Shown piece after piece: positions 25,964 to 35,883 of a DNA stretch of 64,000 bases; the first letter of the stretch is position 1, and each line of letters opens with the position of its first letter. Below the pieces are notes generated by a model that saw only the letters and a program-made list of their open reading frames with translations, had not been told where the DNA came from and ran no database searches. The DNA lies in the NCBI GenBank assembly GCA_963847965.1, contig CAWKCG010000050.1, positions 223,132-287,131 of the forward strand. The letters run 5' to 3'. Both the position numbers and the translations under genes were made by a program. The stretch is from Palsa-504 sp963847965. Its GTDB lineage: Bacteria; Actinomycetota; Actinomycetes; Streptosporangiales; Streptosporangiaceae.

Positions 25964-27907
25964 ATGCCCATCGAGTCGGTGTACCCCGCGCTGGAGCCGC
26001 TGCTGCCACGCGTGCGGAAGCCGATCCAGTACGTCGGCGGCGAGGTCGGCTCGGTCACCAAGGACTGGGACAGCGCCGAAGTCCGGTGGGCGCTCTGCTA
26101 CCCGGACGCCTACGAGGTCGGCCTGCCCAACCAGGGCGTCCAGATCCTGTACGAGGTGCTGAACGAGCGCCCGGGCGTCCTGGCCGAGCGCACCTACACC
26201 GTGCTGCCCGACCTTGAGGCGCTGATGCGGGACCATGGCGTCCCCCAGTTCACGGTGGACGCGCACCGGCCGGTTAGCGCCTTTGACGTGCTCGGCTTCA
26301 GTTTCGCCACCGAGATGGCCTACACGAACCTGCTGACCGTGCTCGACCTGGCGGGTATTCCCTTCTTTTCTGCCGAACGAACGGTGGCTCACCCCCTGGT
26401 CATCGCCGGCGGCCACGCGGCCTTCAACCCCGAACCGGTCGCCGACTTCCTCGACGCGGTGGTCCTCGGCGACGGCGAGCAGGCCGTGCTCGCGATCACG
26501 GACCTGATCCGCGAATGGAAGCGAGCCGGGCAGCCCGGCGGCAGGGATGGCCTGCTGCTCCGGCTCGCCACGATCGCGTACGTGCCCCGCTTCTACGACG
26601 TATCGTATCACCCTGACGGCAGAATATCGAACGTAACACCGAATCGTCAAGGTCCTCCGCCATCAGTTTCGAAACATACGGTGATGGACCTCGACGCCTG
26701 GCCGTACCCGCGCGCGCCGATCGTCCCGATCCACGAGACCGTGCACGAGCGGTACAGCGTGGAGATCTTCCGCGGCTGCACGCGCGGCTGCCGGTTCTGC
26801 CAGGCCGGGATGATCACCAGGCCGGTGCGCGAGCGGTCCATCACCACGATCGGTGAGATGGTCGCGGGCGGCGTGGCGGCCACGGGGTTCGACGAGGTCG
26901 GGTTGCTCTCGCTGTCCAGCGCGGACCACAGCGAGATCAACGAGATCGCCGTCGACCTGGCCGACTGCTACGAGGGAACCAACGTCGGGCTGTCGCTCCC
27001 GTCCACCCGGGTGGACGCGTTCAACGTGACGCTGGCCAACGAGCTGTCAAGGAACGGCCGCAGGTCCGGCCTGACCTTCGCGCCCGAGGGCGGGTCCGAG
27101 CGGATGCGCCGGGTGATCAACAAGATGGTCACCGAGGAGGACCTGCTCCGCACGGTGACCACGGCGTACTCCAGCGGCTGGCGGCAGGTCAAGCTGTACT
27201 TCATGTGCGGGCTGCCGACCGAGACCGACGACGACGTGCTCGCGATCGCGGGACTGGCGCGCCGGGTCATCGCCGCGGGGCGGGAGGCGACCGGGCGGCG
27301 CGACATCAAGTGCACGGTGTCGATCGGCGCCTTCGTGCCCAAGCCGCACACGCCGTTCCAGTGGGCCGCGCAGTGCGCGCCCGAGGTGGTCGACGCGCGC
27401 CTGCGCGCGCTCGGCGGCGCGCTGCGAGCCGACCGCGTGTACGGCAAGTCGATCGGGTTCCGGTACCACGACGGGAAGCCGGGCATCATCGAGGGCCTGC
27501 TGTCGCGCGGCGACCGCCGGGTGAGCCGCGTGATCCTGGCCGCGTGGCGGGACGGCGCACGGTTCGACGGGTGGAGCGAGCACTTCTCGTACCAGCGGTG
27601 GGCGGCTTGCGCGGAGTCGGCGCTGGCTAATGAGCCGGTAGATGTTGAATGGTACACTACGCGTGAACGTGATTACGCTGAGGTGCTCCCCTGGGATCAC
27701 CTGGACGCGGGCCTTGACCGCGACTGGCTCTGGCAGGACTGGCAGGACTCCATCGCCCCCGGGGGGGCGGCCGAGGTGGAAGATTGCCGCTGGACTCCGT
27801 GTTATGAATGCGGGGTCTGTTCCGCTATGGGTACCGAGATCCAGGTGGGGCCGACCGGGGAGCGCCTCGACGGGAAGCGGCTGCTTCCCGTAGTGAGCAG
27901 GAGGTAG
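25964..27907 (+). CDS. TIGR03960 family B12-binding/radical SAM protein
   Basis: A 647-residue radical SAM protein of the TIGR03960 family. The N-terminal part is B12-binding-like (YPDAYEVGLPNQGVQILYEVL). The cluster motif is CTRGCRFCQAG (CxxxCxxC, residues about 273-283). The later TFAPEGGSERMRRVINK and KLYFMCGLPTETD segments are typical of the barrel, and the tail has cysteines (CYECGVCSAMG). The substrate is not established; the family is always paired with the DUF2344 protein that follows and usually lies near RNase E/G, as here. GTG at 25958 and ATG at 25964 are both possible; TAACCT at 25952-25957 suggests near-leaderless expression. Confidence 0.93.
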   Translation: MPIESVYPALEPLLPRVRKPIQYVGGEVGSVTKDWDSAEVRWALCYPDAYEVGLPNQGVQILYEVLNERPGVLAERTYTVLPDLEALMRDHGVPQFTVDAHRPVSAFDVLGFSFATEMAYTNLLTVLDLAGIPFFSAERTVAHPLVIAGGHAAFNPEPVADFLDAVVLGDGEQAVLAITDLIREWKRAGQPGGRDGLLLRLATIAYVPRFYDVSYHPDGRISNVTPNRQGPPPSVSKHTVMDLDAWPYPRAPIVPIHETVHERYSVEIFRGCTRGCRFCQAGMITRPVRERSITTIGEMVAGGVAATGFDEVGLLSLSSADHSEINEIAVDLADCYEGTNVGLSLPSTRVDAFNVTLANELSRNGRRSGLTFAPEGGSERMRRVINKMVTEEDLLRTVTTAYSSGWRQVKLYFMCGLPTETDDDVLAIAGLARRVIAAGREATGRRDIKCTVSIGAFVPKPHTPFQWAAQCAPEVVDARLRALGGALRADRVYGKSIGFRYHDGKPGIIEGLLSRGDRRVSRVILAAWRDGARFDGWSEHFSYQRWAACAESALANEPVDVEWYTTRERDYAEVLPWDHLDAGLDRDWLWQDWQDSIAPGGAAEVEDCRWTPCYECGVCSAMGTEIQVGPTGERLDGKRLLPVVSRR

Positions 27908-27908
27908 C

Positions 27909-28670
27909 GTGGACCAGCCGGCAGCCCAGTTGCCTGCGGTGCAGCACCTGGTGGTCCGGTATGCTAAGCGGGGAAAGATGCGTTTTGCCAGCCACAGGGA
28001 CGTGGCTCGCGTCTTCGAGCGGGGAGTGCGCCGGGCGGGTCTGCCGATCGCTTACTCTGCCGGGTTTACCCCGCACCCGAAGATTTCGTACGCGGGCGGC
28101 GCCCCGACGGGGGTGGCGAGTGAGGCGGAGTACCTGAGCCTCGCACTGACTTCCCGCCAGGCCGCGCCGCAGGTCGGCCAGCGGCTGAACGCGGCGTTGC
28201 CTGATGGGATAGATGTGATCGACGTCATGGAGGATGCTCGGACGGGGGACAGCACGGCCTTCGGCCCCCTGGAAGCATCGCAGTGGCGAGTCGTCTTTCC
28301 GGGTGTGAGCCCGGCGGCGGCGCAGCGCGCCGTGGCCGGCTTCCTCGCGCTCGGCGAGGCGCCGGTGGAGCGCCTCACAGACAAGGGCGTCCGGTTCCTG
28401 GACGCCCGCGCGGCCGTGGTCGAGATGGACGTTCTCGAACCGGACCCGACTACGGCCGATCCTGACGACAGCCAGCGTGCCGTCGTGACAGGTCTCGAAG
28501 ATTGTGCCATTCTTCGAATGGTTGTTCTGCATATGGTTCCCGCTGTGCGACCTGAGGACGTGCTGACCGCGTTGCGCGAGCGGCACGGCCTCGTGCCGCC
28601 TGCGCCTCCCGTGACCACGCGGCTGGCGCAGGGCCCCGTGGCCCTGCTGACCCAGAAGAGCGCGTCATGA
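27909..28670 (+). CDS. TIGR03936 family radical SAM-associated protein (DUF2344)
   Basis: A 253-residue partner of the preceding radical SAM protein, starting at a GTG one base after its stop. The family signature VRYAKRGKMRFASHRDVARVF and the GFTPHPKISYA segment are clear. It has no iron-sulfur motif of its own. In many genomes the two are fused or adjacent, so they likely act together, perhaps in RNA or tRNA modification, but this is not proven. The 237 bases to the next gene contain a perfect seven-base stem (CGCGCGG-CAA-CCGCGCG near 28747) that may lie in the RNase E/G leader. Confidence 0.9.
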   Translation: MDQPAAQLPAVQHLVVRYAKRGKMRFASHRDVARVFERGVRRAGLPIAYSAGFTPHPKISYAGGAPTGVASEAEYLSLALTSRQAAPQVGQRLNAALPDGIDVIDVMEDARTGDSTAFGPLEASQWRVVFPGVSPAAAQRAVAGFLALGEAPVERLTDKGVRFLDARAAVVEMDVLEPDPTTADPDDSQRAVVTGLEDCAILRMVVLHMVPAVRPEDVLTALRERHGLVPPAPPVTTRLAQGPVALLTQKSAS

Positions 28671-28907
28671 CGGCGCTGCCGTACTGCAGGGGAACCTTCC
28701 CGCTGAACCCCGTGAAGACAGAGATGAAGGCCGGGTGCCATCGGGCCCGCGCGGCAACCGCGCGAGCTCAGGGCCGCCATCGCGGCTCCGCCTGCGCCTA
28801 CGTTGACTATGTGCTCCCGCGCGGTGTACGGGCCCGCCGCGGCACGCCGCCACCAGGCGGATCGCCGCGGACCCGCGCGCCCGGGAGCCTGACTGGAGAT
28901 TGCCCGA

Positions 28908-31535
28908 ATGCTCGAGAGCGAGCCGAACGACAGAGAATTTCATGACCCCGCGACAGGCGGGCGCGGCACCGGCGAGCTGAACGCCGGTCCGCCCGGCGTG
29001 CCCGCGGCCGTGTTCCAGGCGCCGCAGGTGCTGTTCCAGGCGCCCCCCACGGTGAGGCCGGAACCGTCCCAGGCCAGTGCGCCGCCGGCGTCCTCAAGAC
29101 CGGCTGGACCGGCCGGTCGCGCGGAAGGCGCGGCAGAGCCGCGGACCCCGGCCGACTCCGCGGCGCCCGCGGACGATGAGGACGGCGCGGGCGCCGGCAG
29201 GCGCCGCAGGCGCAGGCCGACCCGCGGCCGCGCCAGGACCGGCGACCAGGACGGCACGGCCGAGGCCGACGACGACGCCCAGGGGAGTCAGGGGGTCCAG
29301 GGCGCGGGCCACGAGCCCGCGGGCGCCACGGATCAGCCCGAGGTCAAGCGCCCCCCCTCCCGCTCGCGCAGCCGGAGGGCCAGCGCGGCCAAGGCTCCTG
29401 ACGCCAAGGCCGACGCCCCGGCCGGCCAGCAGGCCCCCGGATCCCAGGGAGCCGCCGCGGAGGCGAACCCTAATTCCCCCAGGACCTCCCCGGCGGACGC
29501 CGACGAGGCTGACTCCGCGGAAGCGCGCGACGGGGAAACGGCCGCAGGGCGCAGGCGCAGGCGCAAGCGCCGCCGCGGCTCGGCCGAAGGCCTGGCCGCC
29601 GGCGATGCGCTCACCACCGACGACCCGCCCGACACCGTGGTGCACGTCCGCGAGTCGAACGGCCCCGCCGGCGCAGCCCGCCAAGCCGGCCATGACGACG
29701 TGCGGGCGGTGAGGGGATCGACCAGGCTCGAGGCCAAGAAGCAGCGGCGCCGCGAGGGCCGGGACACCGGGCGCCGCCGCCCGCCGGTCATCACCGAGTC
29801 GGAGTTCCTCGCCCGCCGTGAGTCGGTCGAGCGGACCATGGTCGTCCGCCAGCGCAAGGACCGCACGCAGATCGCCGTGCTTGAGGACGGGGTGCTGGTC
29901 GAGCACTACGTGAACCGGTCGAGTCACCAGTCCTACGTCGGCAACGTCTACCTGGGCAAGGTGCAGAACGTCCTGCCGTCGATGGAGGCCGCCTTCGTCG
30001 ATGTCGGCAAGGGCCGCAACGCGGTGCTCTACGCCGGAGAGGTCAACTTCGACCTCAGCGGCCTTGAGGGCCAGCCCAAGCGGATCGAGTCGGCCCTCAA
30101 GGCGGGCCAGTCGGTGATCGTCCAGGTCACCAAGGACCCGGTCGGGCACAAGGGTGCCCGGCTGACCAGCCAGATCAGCCTGCCGGGCCGCTACCTGGTC
30201 TACGTGCCCGGCGCCTCGATGACCGGCATCAGCCGCAAGCTGCCCGATACCGAGCGGAACCGGCTCAAGCAGATCCTCAGGCAGGTCATGCCCGAGAACG
30301 CGGGCGTCATCGTCCGCACCGCCGCCGAGGGAGCGGCCGAGGACGAGCTGTCCCGCGACGTGTCCAGGCTCGCCGCCCAGTGGGAGGCGATCGAGAAGAA
30401 GTCGAAGACGGCCACCGCCCCCGCGCTGCTGTACAGCGAGCCCGACCTGACGATCCGCGTGATCAGGGACGTGTTCAACGAGGACTTCAGCAGCCTGGTC
30501 GTGGCCGGCGACGAGGCGTGGGACACGGTCGACGAGTACGTCAAGTACGTCGCCCCGCATCTGGCCGAGCGCCTCACCCGCTGGCCGGACGACCGGGACG
30601 TGTTCGCCGCCTACCGGATCGACGAGCAGCTGGCCAAGGCCCTCGAGCGCAAGGTCTGGCTGCCGAGCGGCGGCTCGCTGGTCATCGACAAGACCGAGGC
30701 GATGACGGTCATCGACGTCAACACCGGGAAGTTCACCGGGCAGGGCGGGAACCTGGAGGAGACCGTCACCAGGAACAACCTGGAGGCCGCCGAGGAGATC
30801 GTCCGCCAGCTGCGGCTGCGCGACGTGGGCGGCATCGTCGTCATCGACTTCATCGACATGGTGCTCGAGAGCAACAGGGAACTCGTCCTGCGCAGGCTGC
30901 TCGAGTGCCTGGCCAGGGACCGGACCAAGCACCAGGTCGCCGAGGTGACCTCGCTGGGCCTGGTCCAGATGACGAGGAAACGGGTCGGCGCGGGCCTGCT
31001 CGAGGCCTTCTCGGTGCCCTGCGAGTGCTGCAACGGCCGCGGCGTGATCATCACCTACGACCCCGAGGCCGACGCTCAGGTCCCGCACCACGTGCACGCC
31101 CGCGGCGCGGGCAACGGCGGCCAGGGCAACGGCTCACGGACGACCCCTGCCCCGTCGGCCCTTGCCCCGTCGGCCCCGGCCACCCCGGCCGCGATAGCCG
31201 CCCGGTCCCGCCCGGCCGACGCCCAGTCGGCCGATTCCGCGGACGGGCCGCCGCCGGACGCACCGCCCTCGAACGGGCCGCGCGGGAACGCGCACCCCGA
31301 CTCCGCGTCGGCCGCGGCGGAGCCCGCCACCACCGCCCAGGCGTCCAACGGGCGCGGCAACGGCCGCCGCCGTCGCCGCCGGCCCTCCGGTGCCGGAGCC
31401 CCCGCCCCAGCCGCCGTCACCACGCCCGGGGCCAGCGCTCCTGCAGCCCCCGAAGCACCAGCCGCGCCGGAAGCTTCCGGCGCAACTTCGGCCGCCCTGC
31501 CCGAGCCCCCGCGGGCCCAGGACGGGGCGGCCTGA
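28908..31535 (+). CDS. rne: ribonuclease E/G family protein
   Basis: Endoribonuclease (875 aa) for mRNA decay and rRNA processing. The N-terminal ~280 residues are Ala/Pro/Arg-rich and disordered, with basic blocks (GRRRRRRPTRGRARTGD). The catalytic core follows: S1 domain (NVYLGKVQNVLPSMEAAFVD), the RNase H-like and metal-binding DNase I-like region (AMTVIDVNTGKF, GGIVVIDFIDM), and the Zn-link cysteines (VPCECCNGRG, about residue 704). A disordered Pro/Ala/Arg tail ends it. The arrangement, disorder at both ends around the core, is the actinobacterial RNase E/G type. It lies directly before rplU-obgE in most relatives, but here an adhesin locus intervenes. Confidence 0.93.
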   Translation: MLESEPNDREFHDPATGGRGTGELNAGPPGVPAAVFQAPQVLFQAPPTVRPEPSQASAPPASSRPAGPAGRAEGAAEPRTPADSAAPADDEDGAGAGRRRRRRPTRGRARTGDQDGTAEADDDAQGSQGVQGAGHEPAGATDQPEVKRPPSRSRSRRASAAKAPDAKADAPAGQQAPGSQGAAAEANPNSPRTSPADADEADSAEARDGETAAGRRRRRKRRRGSAEGLAAGDALTTDDPPDTVVHVRESNGPAGAARQAGHDDVRAVRGSTRLEAKKQRRREGRDTGRRRPPVITESEFLARRESVERTMVVRQRKDRTQIAVLEDGVLVEHYVNRSSHQSYVGNVYLGKVQNVLPSMEAAFVDVGKGRNAVLYAGEVNFDLSGLEGQPKRIESALKAGQSVIVQVTKDPVGHKGARLTSQISLPGRYLVYVPGASMTGISRKLPDTERNRLKQILRQVMPENAGVIVRTAAEGAAEDELSRDVSRLAAQWEAIEKKSKTATAPALLYSEPDLTIRVIRDVFNEDFSSLVVAGDEAWDTVDEYVKYVAPHLAERLTRWPDDRDVFAAYRIDEQLAKALERKVWLPSGGSLVIDKTEAMTVIDVNTGKFTGQGGNLEETVTRNNLEAAEEIVRQLRLRDVGGIVVIDFIDMVLESNRELVLRRLLECLARDRTKHQVAEVTSLGLVQMTRKRVGAGLLEAFSVPCECCNGRGVIITYDPEADAQVPHHVHARGAGNGGQGNGSRTTPAPSALAPSAPATPAAIAARSRPADAQSADSADGPPPDAPPSNGPRGNAHPDSASAAAEPATTAQASNGRGNGRRRRRRPSGAGAPAPAAVTTPGASAPAAPEAPAAPEASGATSAALPEPPRAQDGAA

Positions 31536-31814
31536 CGCCAGCGGGCCAGCGCGCCAGACCTAGCTCACCGGGTGATCAAACCCGCGCGGAGCCCCCTTTG
31601 CCCGGCCTGCCGCCATCGCGTAATCAGGAAACTCCGGAAAGTCACATAACAACTCGTACCATAACCGAATCGATCGTCACAGATCCGGTACCCGCGACTG
31701 CGCTCCGGTGTAGGGTGCCCCCGGGGCCTGATTCTCACGGTTGTTCTTGGTTGTCGCGTTCGTCCGCGGCAGGCCCGCATGCCCACCGGACGTGGCGATC
31801 GGCGGGAGGTTGTG

Positions 31815-34800
31815 ATGAGGAGCGTCCGACGCTGGGCGGGTTTGTTGATTGTGTCCGTGCTGCTGGCCGGGGCGGCTGGTGCCGTCTTCGGGCTGACGGC
31901 CGGTGCCTCATCGTCCTCCGCCCCCGCGCGGTCCGCCGCGCACGGGGCGTCTTCCGCGCACGCGGGGTCCTCCGCGCCGGCGCTGTCCGCTCGCTCGGCC
32001 GGGCCGCTAGCGTTCCCCACGCCCGCACCCACAGCCTCCGCCACGCCCGTACAGATGAACTACGCGTGCACGTCGCTGATCACCGATGTGATGCGCTACG
32101 TCAGCAGCCCTTCTAAGTGCACCGCGCTAGAGAAAGCCGTGACGATCGTTCCCGGGCCGGTTTACGTATGCATCTTCTACAACATCCTCGTGCGCCAGGT
32201 GGCGTCGCTGAGCCAATGCTCTACGGCCCCCTTCTTCAAGGCGCTGACCCTGCCGCCCACGACCGCGCCGGTCTACTTCTGCGCGACGGCAAACGGCACC
32301 CTGATCTACGTGACCAGTCCGAGCCAGTGCCAGAGAGGCCAGTTCCCGGTCGTGGTGCCGGTACCGCACAAGCCGCCGGTCCTGGCGAACATCGAGACGA
32401 GCACGCTGTCGTACATCGCGGGCACACCACCCGTGACGATCACCTCGACCCTCACGGTCAGCTCTCCCGATGACACCACGCTGGCCAGCGCCACCGTGAC
32501 GATCAGCTCAGGACTCGTCGCCAGCGACGACTCGCTGGGCTTCACCAGCCAGAACGGGATCACCGGCAGCTACAACTCCAGCACGGGTGTGCTGACGCTG
32601 ACCGGCACCGCGTCGCTGGCGGACTACCAGGCGGCGCTGCGTTCGGTCACCTACGCCGACTCCAATGGCAAGACGGCGCCGGGGACGCGGACGATCAGCT
32701 TCCAGGTCAACGACGGGTTCCCCGCCGACAACCTCAGCAACGTCGTCTCGCGGACCGTCGCGGTCGCCACGAATACCCCGCCTACCTGCGCTAACGTCAG
32801 CGCGACGACGGACAAGAACACCGCGATCGACATCGGCGTGCTGCCCAGCTGCAGCGATCCCGACGGGGACACGCTGACCGTGACGGCGGTGAATACCGCC
32901 GGCACCAAGGGCACGGTCTCGATCAACGCCAACGGCACCATCCACTACAACCCCAACGGCCAGTTCCAGGACCTGACCCAGGGCCAGACGGCCACCGACT
33001 CCTTCGGCTACACGGTCTCGGACGGCTTCTTCACCGCGACCGCGACCGCCACGGTCACGATCACCGGCGTCAACGACAAGCCCGTGCTCGCCAACGTCGA
33101 GACGACCCCGCTCAGCTACCAGGCGCAATCCCCGCCGGTCGCGATCACCAGCACGCTGACGATCAGCGACGACGACGACAGCACGATCGGCGGCGCGACG
33201 GTCTCGATCACCGCGGGCTTCCTCTCCAGTGCGGACGTGCTGTCGTTCACCAACCAGAACGGGATCACCGGCAGTTACGATTCGAGCACCGGGGTGCTGA
33301 CCCTGTCCGGCAACGCGTCGATCGCCGACTACCAGACCGCGCTCCGGTCGGTCGAGTTCTCCACCAGCGACAACTCGACCAGTCCCGCCGCACGGACGGT
33401 CTCCTTCACGGTGACCGACTCGGTGGGCGCCACGAGCAACACCGTGTCGCGCACAATCGACGTGAGCGAGGCCGCGATGCCGCCGACCGCGGTCAACCAA
33501 AGCTACAGCGCGGTCGGCAACACCACGCTGGCCGTCGGCACCACCGTCAGCGGGCCGGCCGTGAGCGTCAGCGGGAGCCTCCTGAACGGCGACAGCGGCG
33601 ACGCGTCGTGCGGCACGCTCAGCGTGACCGGGAACACCACGCCCGCCCACGGCACGGTCACGGTGAACTCGAACGGCACCTTCACCTACCTCCCGAACGC
33701 GGGCTTCAGCGGCGCCGATACCCTCCAGTACACGATCACCTGCGGCAGCTCCAACAAGAGCGCCTCGGCCACGGTCACGATCAGCGTCGGGACGGTGGTC
33801 TGGTACGTCAACGACGCCCTGACCGCCGCCGGGAACGGCGAGTCGACCGCCCCGTTCAACACCCTGGCCGCCGCCAACAGCGCGGCCGGGGCGAACAGCA
33901 TCATCTTCGTGTACCAGGGCAGCGCCACCTATACCGGCGGGGTCAGCCTGAAGTCGGGCGAGGACCTGTGGGGCCAGCCGTACGGCCTGGTAGTCGCCGG
34001 TAATACCCTGGTCACCGCCGGCGGGTCCAATCCCGTGATCACCAACTCCGGCGGCGACGGGATCGACCTGGGCGAGGGCTCCGACGTCGAGGCCGTCAAC
34101 GTCTCGAGCCCGAGCGGGAACGGCGTCGCGGCCTCCGGCATCAACGCCGCGACCGTCGGCGGCAGCACCACGGTGGCGATATCCGGGGCAGGCAAGGACG
34201 GAATCGACATCAGCGGCGGCAGCGGCACCCTCAACTTCGCCAACGTCTCCGTGACCGGCAGCGCCGGGCATTCGGTGGAGGTGACCGGCCGCACCGGCGG
34301 CACCGCCACCTTCGACGGGAGCATCACCGACAAGGGCGACGGGATATCGCTGGTCGGTAACTCCGGCGCCACGATCGACTTCGGCGGCACGCTGGCCCTT
34401 GACACCGGTACGAACATCGCCTTCCTGGCCAGCGGCGGCGGTACCGTCTCCGCCACCGGAACCGGCAGCACGATCACCACCACCACCGCCACCGCGCTCG
34501 ACGTCACGAGCACCGACATCGGCGTCGGCGGGCTGACCTTCCAGAGCATCTCGTCCAACGGCGCCAACCCCGGGATCGACTTGGACGGCACCGGAACCTC
34601 CAGCGGCCTGACGGTGACCGGCACCGGGTCGGCCGGGTCCGGCGGCACGATCCAGAACTCCGCCGGGGAGGGCATCGAGCTGGTCTCGACCTCTTCGCCC
34701 AGCTTCACCGACATGGTGATCGAGAAGAACGCCGCCGACGGGATCAACGGCTCCCAGGTCGACGGGCTGACGCTGGCCGGCTCCACGGTCTCGGGCAACG

Positions 34801-35843
34801 GGACCGCGGCCAACGTCTCGGGCCAGAACAACGACGGCCTGTACTTCGCGCCGAACAACACCGGTTCGCCGGACGGCCTGACCGGCACCGTGTCGATCAC
34901 CAACTCCTCGATCACCGGGTCGGCGGACAACGGCGCGATCATCAGCGACACCAGCGGGACCCTGGACCTGACCGTCACCGGCAGCACGTTCAGCACCAGC
35001 GGCACCAACACCGGACTGCTCGTCGAGGCCAACGACACCGCGGACGCGACCGTCAGCGTCACCGGTTCCACGCTGTCCAACAACGCCGCCGATGGCTTCC
35101 AATTCGCGACCGGCGCGGTCACCGCCAGCACCTCCACCGGCACCGAGAGCGTCACGTTCTCGGACAACACCGTGGACGGCAACGGTGACGGCGCGATCAT
35201 CAGCCCGTCGGGGGACTCCCAGACCACGATGACGATCGACGGCAACACCATCGAGAGCACCATCAGCGGCAACTGCATCGGGATCGACGACGTCAACGGC
35301 GGCAGCACCGGCACGCTGTCCGGGACGATCAGCGGCAACACCACCGGAGTGGCCGCGACGGCCAACTCCGGCTGCGGCAACGGCATCGGCATCTCCGCCG
35401 AGGGATCGGGCACCGAGACGGTCGCGATCACCAATAACAAGTTCTTCCAGTACCAGAACGAGGCGGGCATCCACTTCCTGGACCGCCAGGGAGACCCGAC
35501 CATGAACATGACCATCACCGGCAACACGATCGCCGACCCGGGGCAGTTCGGCAGCTGGGGCCTGCTCGGGCAGGCTGGCGCCGTAACCGGGGACAGCGGC
35601 AAGGTGTGCGCCGACATCTCCGGTAACTCGATGACCGGGTCGGCCCTGTCGGTCGCGAACGGCGGTATCGCGGACTTCGAGCTTGACCAGGCGTTCAGCA
35701 CCACGTTCGACGTGGCCGGGTACACCACCGGCAACTCGGTGGTCAGCTACATACAGAGCCAGAACACGCCCAGCGGGGGGAGCGCCCCGAGTGGCGCCTC
35801 ATCCGGCACCTTCACCGGCGTCGCGAGCTGCCCGGCGCCCTGA
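31815..35843 (+). CDS. large exported adhesin: cadherin/Ig-like modules plus right-handed beta-helix
   Basis: A 1,342-residue exported protein. Signal-like start (SVRRWAGLLIVSVLLAGAAGAVFGLTAGA), then a Ser/Ala-rich linker. Residues about 75-180 carry three small cysteine-paired units (VMRYVSSPSKC, VRQVASLSQC, LIYVTSPSQC). Two homologous cadherin-like modules lie at about 185-320 and 420-555 (GITGSYNSSTGVLTLTG, YQAALRSVTY), with Ig-like modules (DPDGDTLTVTAVNTAGTKG; FTYLPNAGFSGADTLQYTIT) at about 325-420 and 555-658. From about residue 660 to the end is a long beta-helix with Asn/Gly turns (SVVIxxNTI-type rungs). No membrane anchor or LPXTG is seen. GGGAGG precedes the ATG at 31815. The gene ends 40 bases before three tail-collar genes on the same strand. 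Confidence 0.82.
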   Translation: MRSVRRWAGLLIVSVLLAGAAGAVFGLTAGASSSSAPARSAAHGASSAHAGSSAPALSARSAGPLAFPTPAPTASATPVQMNYACTSLITDVMRYVSSPSKCTALEKAVTIVPGPVYVCIFYNILVRQVASLSQCSTAPFFKALTLPPTTAPVYFCATANGTLIYVTSPSQCQRGQFPVVVPVPHKPPVLANIETSTLSYIAGTPPVTITSTLTVSSPDDTTLASATVTISSGLVASDDSLGFTSQNGITGSYNSSTGVLTLTGTASLADYQAALRSVTYADSNGKTAPGTRTISFQVNDGFPADNLSNVVSRTVAVATNTPPTCANVSATTDKNTAIDIGVLPSCSDPDGDTLTVTAVNTAGTKGTVSINANGTIHYNPNGQFQDLTQGQTATDSFGYTVSDGFFTATATATVTITGVNDKPVLANVETTPLSYQAQSPPVAITSTLTISDDDDSTIGGATVSITAGFLSSADVLSFTNQNGITGSYDSSTGVLTLSGNASIADYQTALRSVEFSTSDNSTSPAARTVSFTVTDSVGATSNTVSRTIDVSEAAMPPTAVNQSYSAVGNTTLAVGTTVSGPAVSVSGSLLNGDSGDASCGTLSVTGNTTPAHGTVTVNSNGTFTYLPNAGFSGADTLQYTITCGSSNKSASATVTISVGTVVWYVNDALTAAGNGESTAPFNTLAAANSAAGANSIIFVYQGSATYTGGVSLKSGEDLWGQPYGLVVAGNTLVTAGGSNPVITNSGGDGIDLGEGSDVEAVNVSSPSGNGVAASGINAATVGGSTTVAISGAGKDGIDISGGSGTLNFANVSVTGSAGHSVEVTGRTGGTATFDGSITDKGDGISLVGNSGATIDFGGTLALDTGTNIAFLASGGGTVSATGTGSTITTTTATALDVTSTDIGVGGLTFQSISSNGANPGIDLDGTGTSSGLTVTGTGSAGSGGTIQNSAGEGIELVSTSSPSFTDMVIEKNAADGINGSQVDGLTLAGSTVSGNGTAANVSGQNNDGLYFAPNNTGSPDGLTGTVSITNSSITGSADNGAIISDTSGTLDLTVTGSTFSTSGTNTGLLVEANDTADATVSVTGSTLSNNAADGFQFATGAVTASTSTGTESVTFSDNTVDGNGDGAIISPSGDSQTTMTIDGNTIESTISGNCIGIDDVNGGSTGTLSGTISGNTTGVAATANSGCGNGIGISAEGSGTETVAITNNKFFQYQNEAGIHFLDRQGDPTMNMTITGNTIADPGQFGSWGLLGQAGAVTGDSGKVCADISGNSMTGSALSVANGGIADFELDQAFSTTFDVAGYTTGNSVVSYIQSQNTPSGGSAPSGASSGTFTGVASCPAP

Positions 35844-35883
35844 AACAAAGAATCCTGAGGGAAACCAGCACAAAGGAGAGCGC

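Noticed and set aside
28803..28832. TTGACT-like -35 before the RNase E/G gene
   Set aside because: The matching -10 (TACGGG at 18 bases) is poor, so it was not listed as a promoter.
31565..31575. TCACC-G-GGTGA dyad after the RNase E/G gene
   Set aside because: Perfect but short; too weak to call an operator or terminator on its own.
32508..35734. Two long minus-strand frames (988 and 601 codons) opposite the adhesin
   Set aside because: Both mirror the repetitive Thr/Gly/Ser coding of the adhesin; neither has a ribosome-binding site or a domain.
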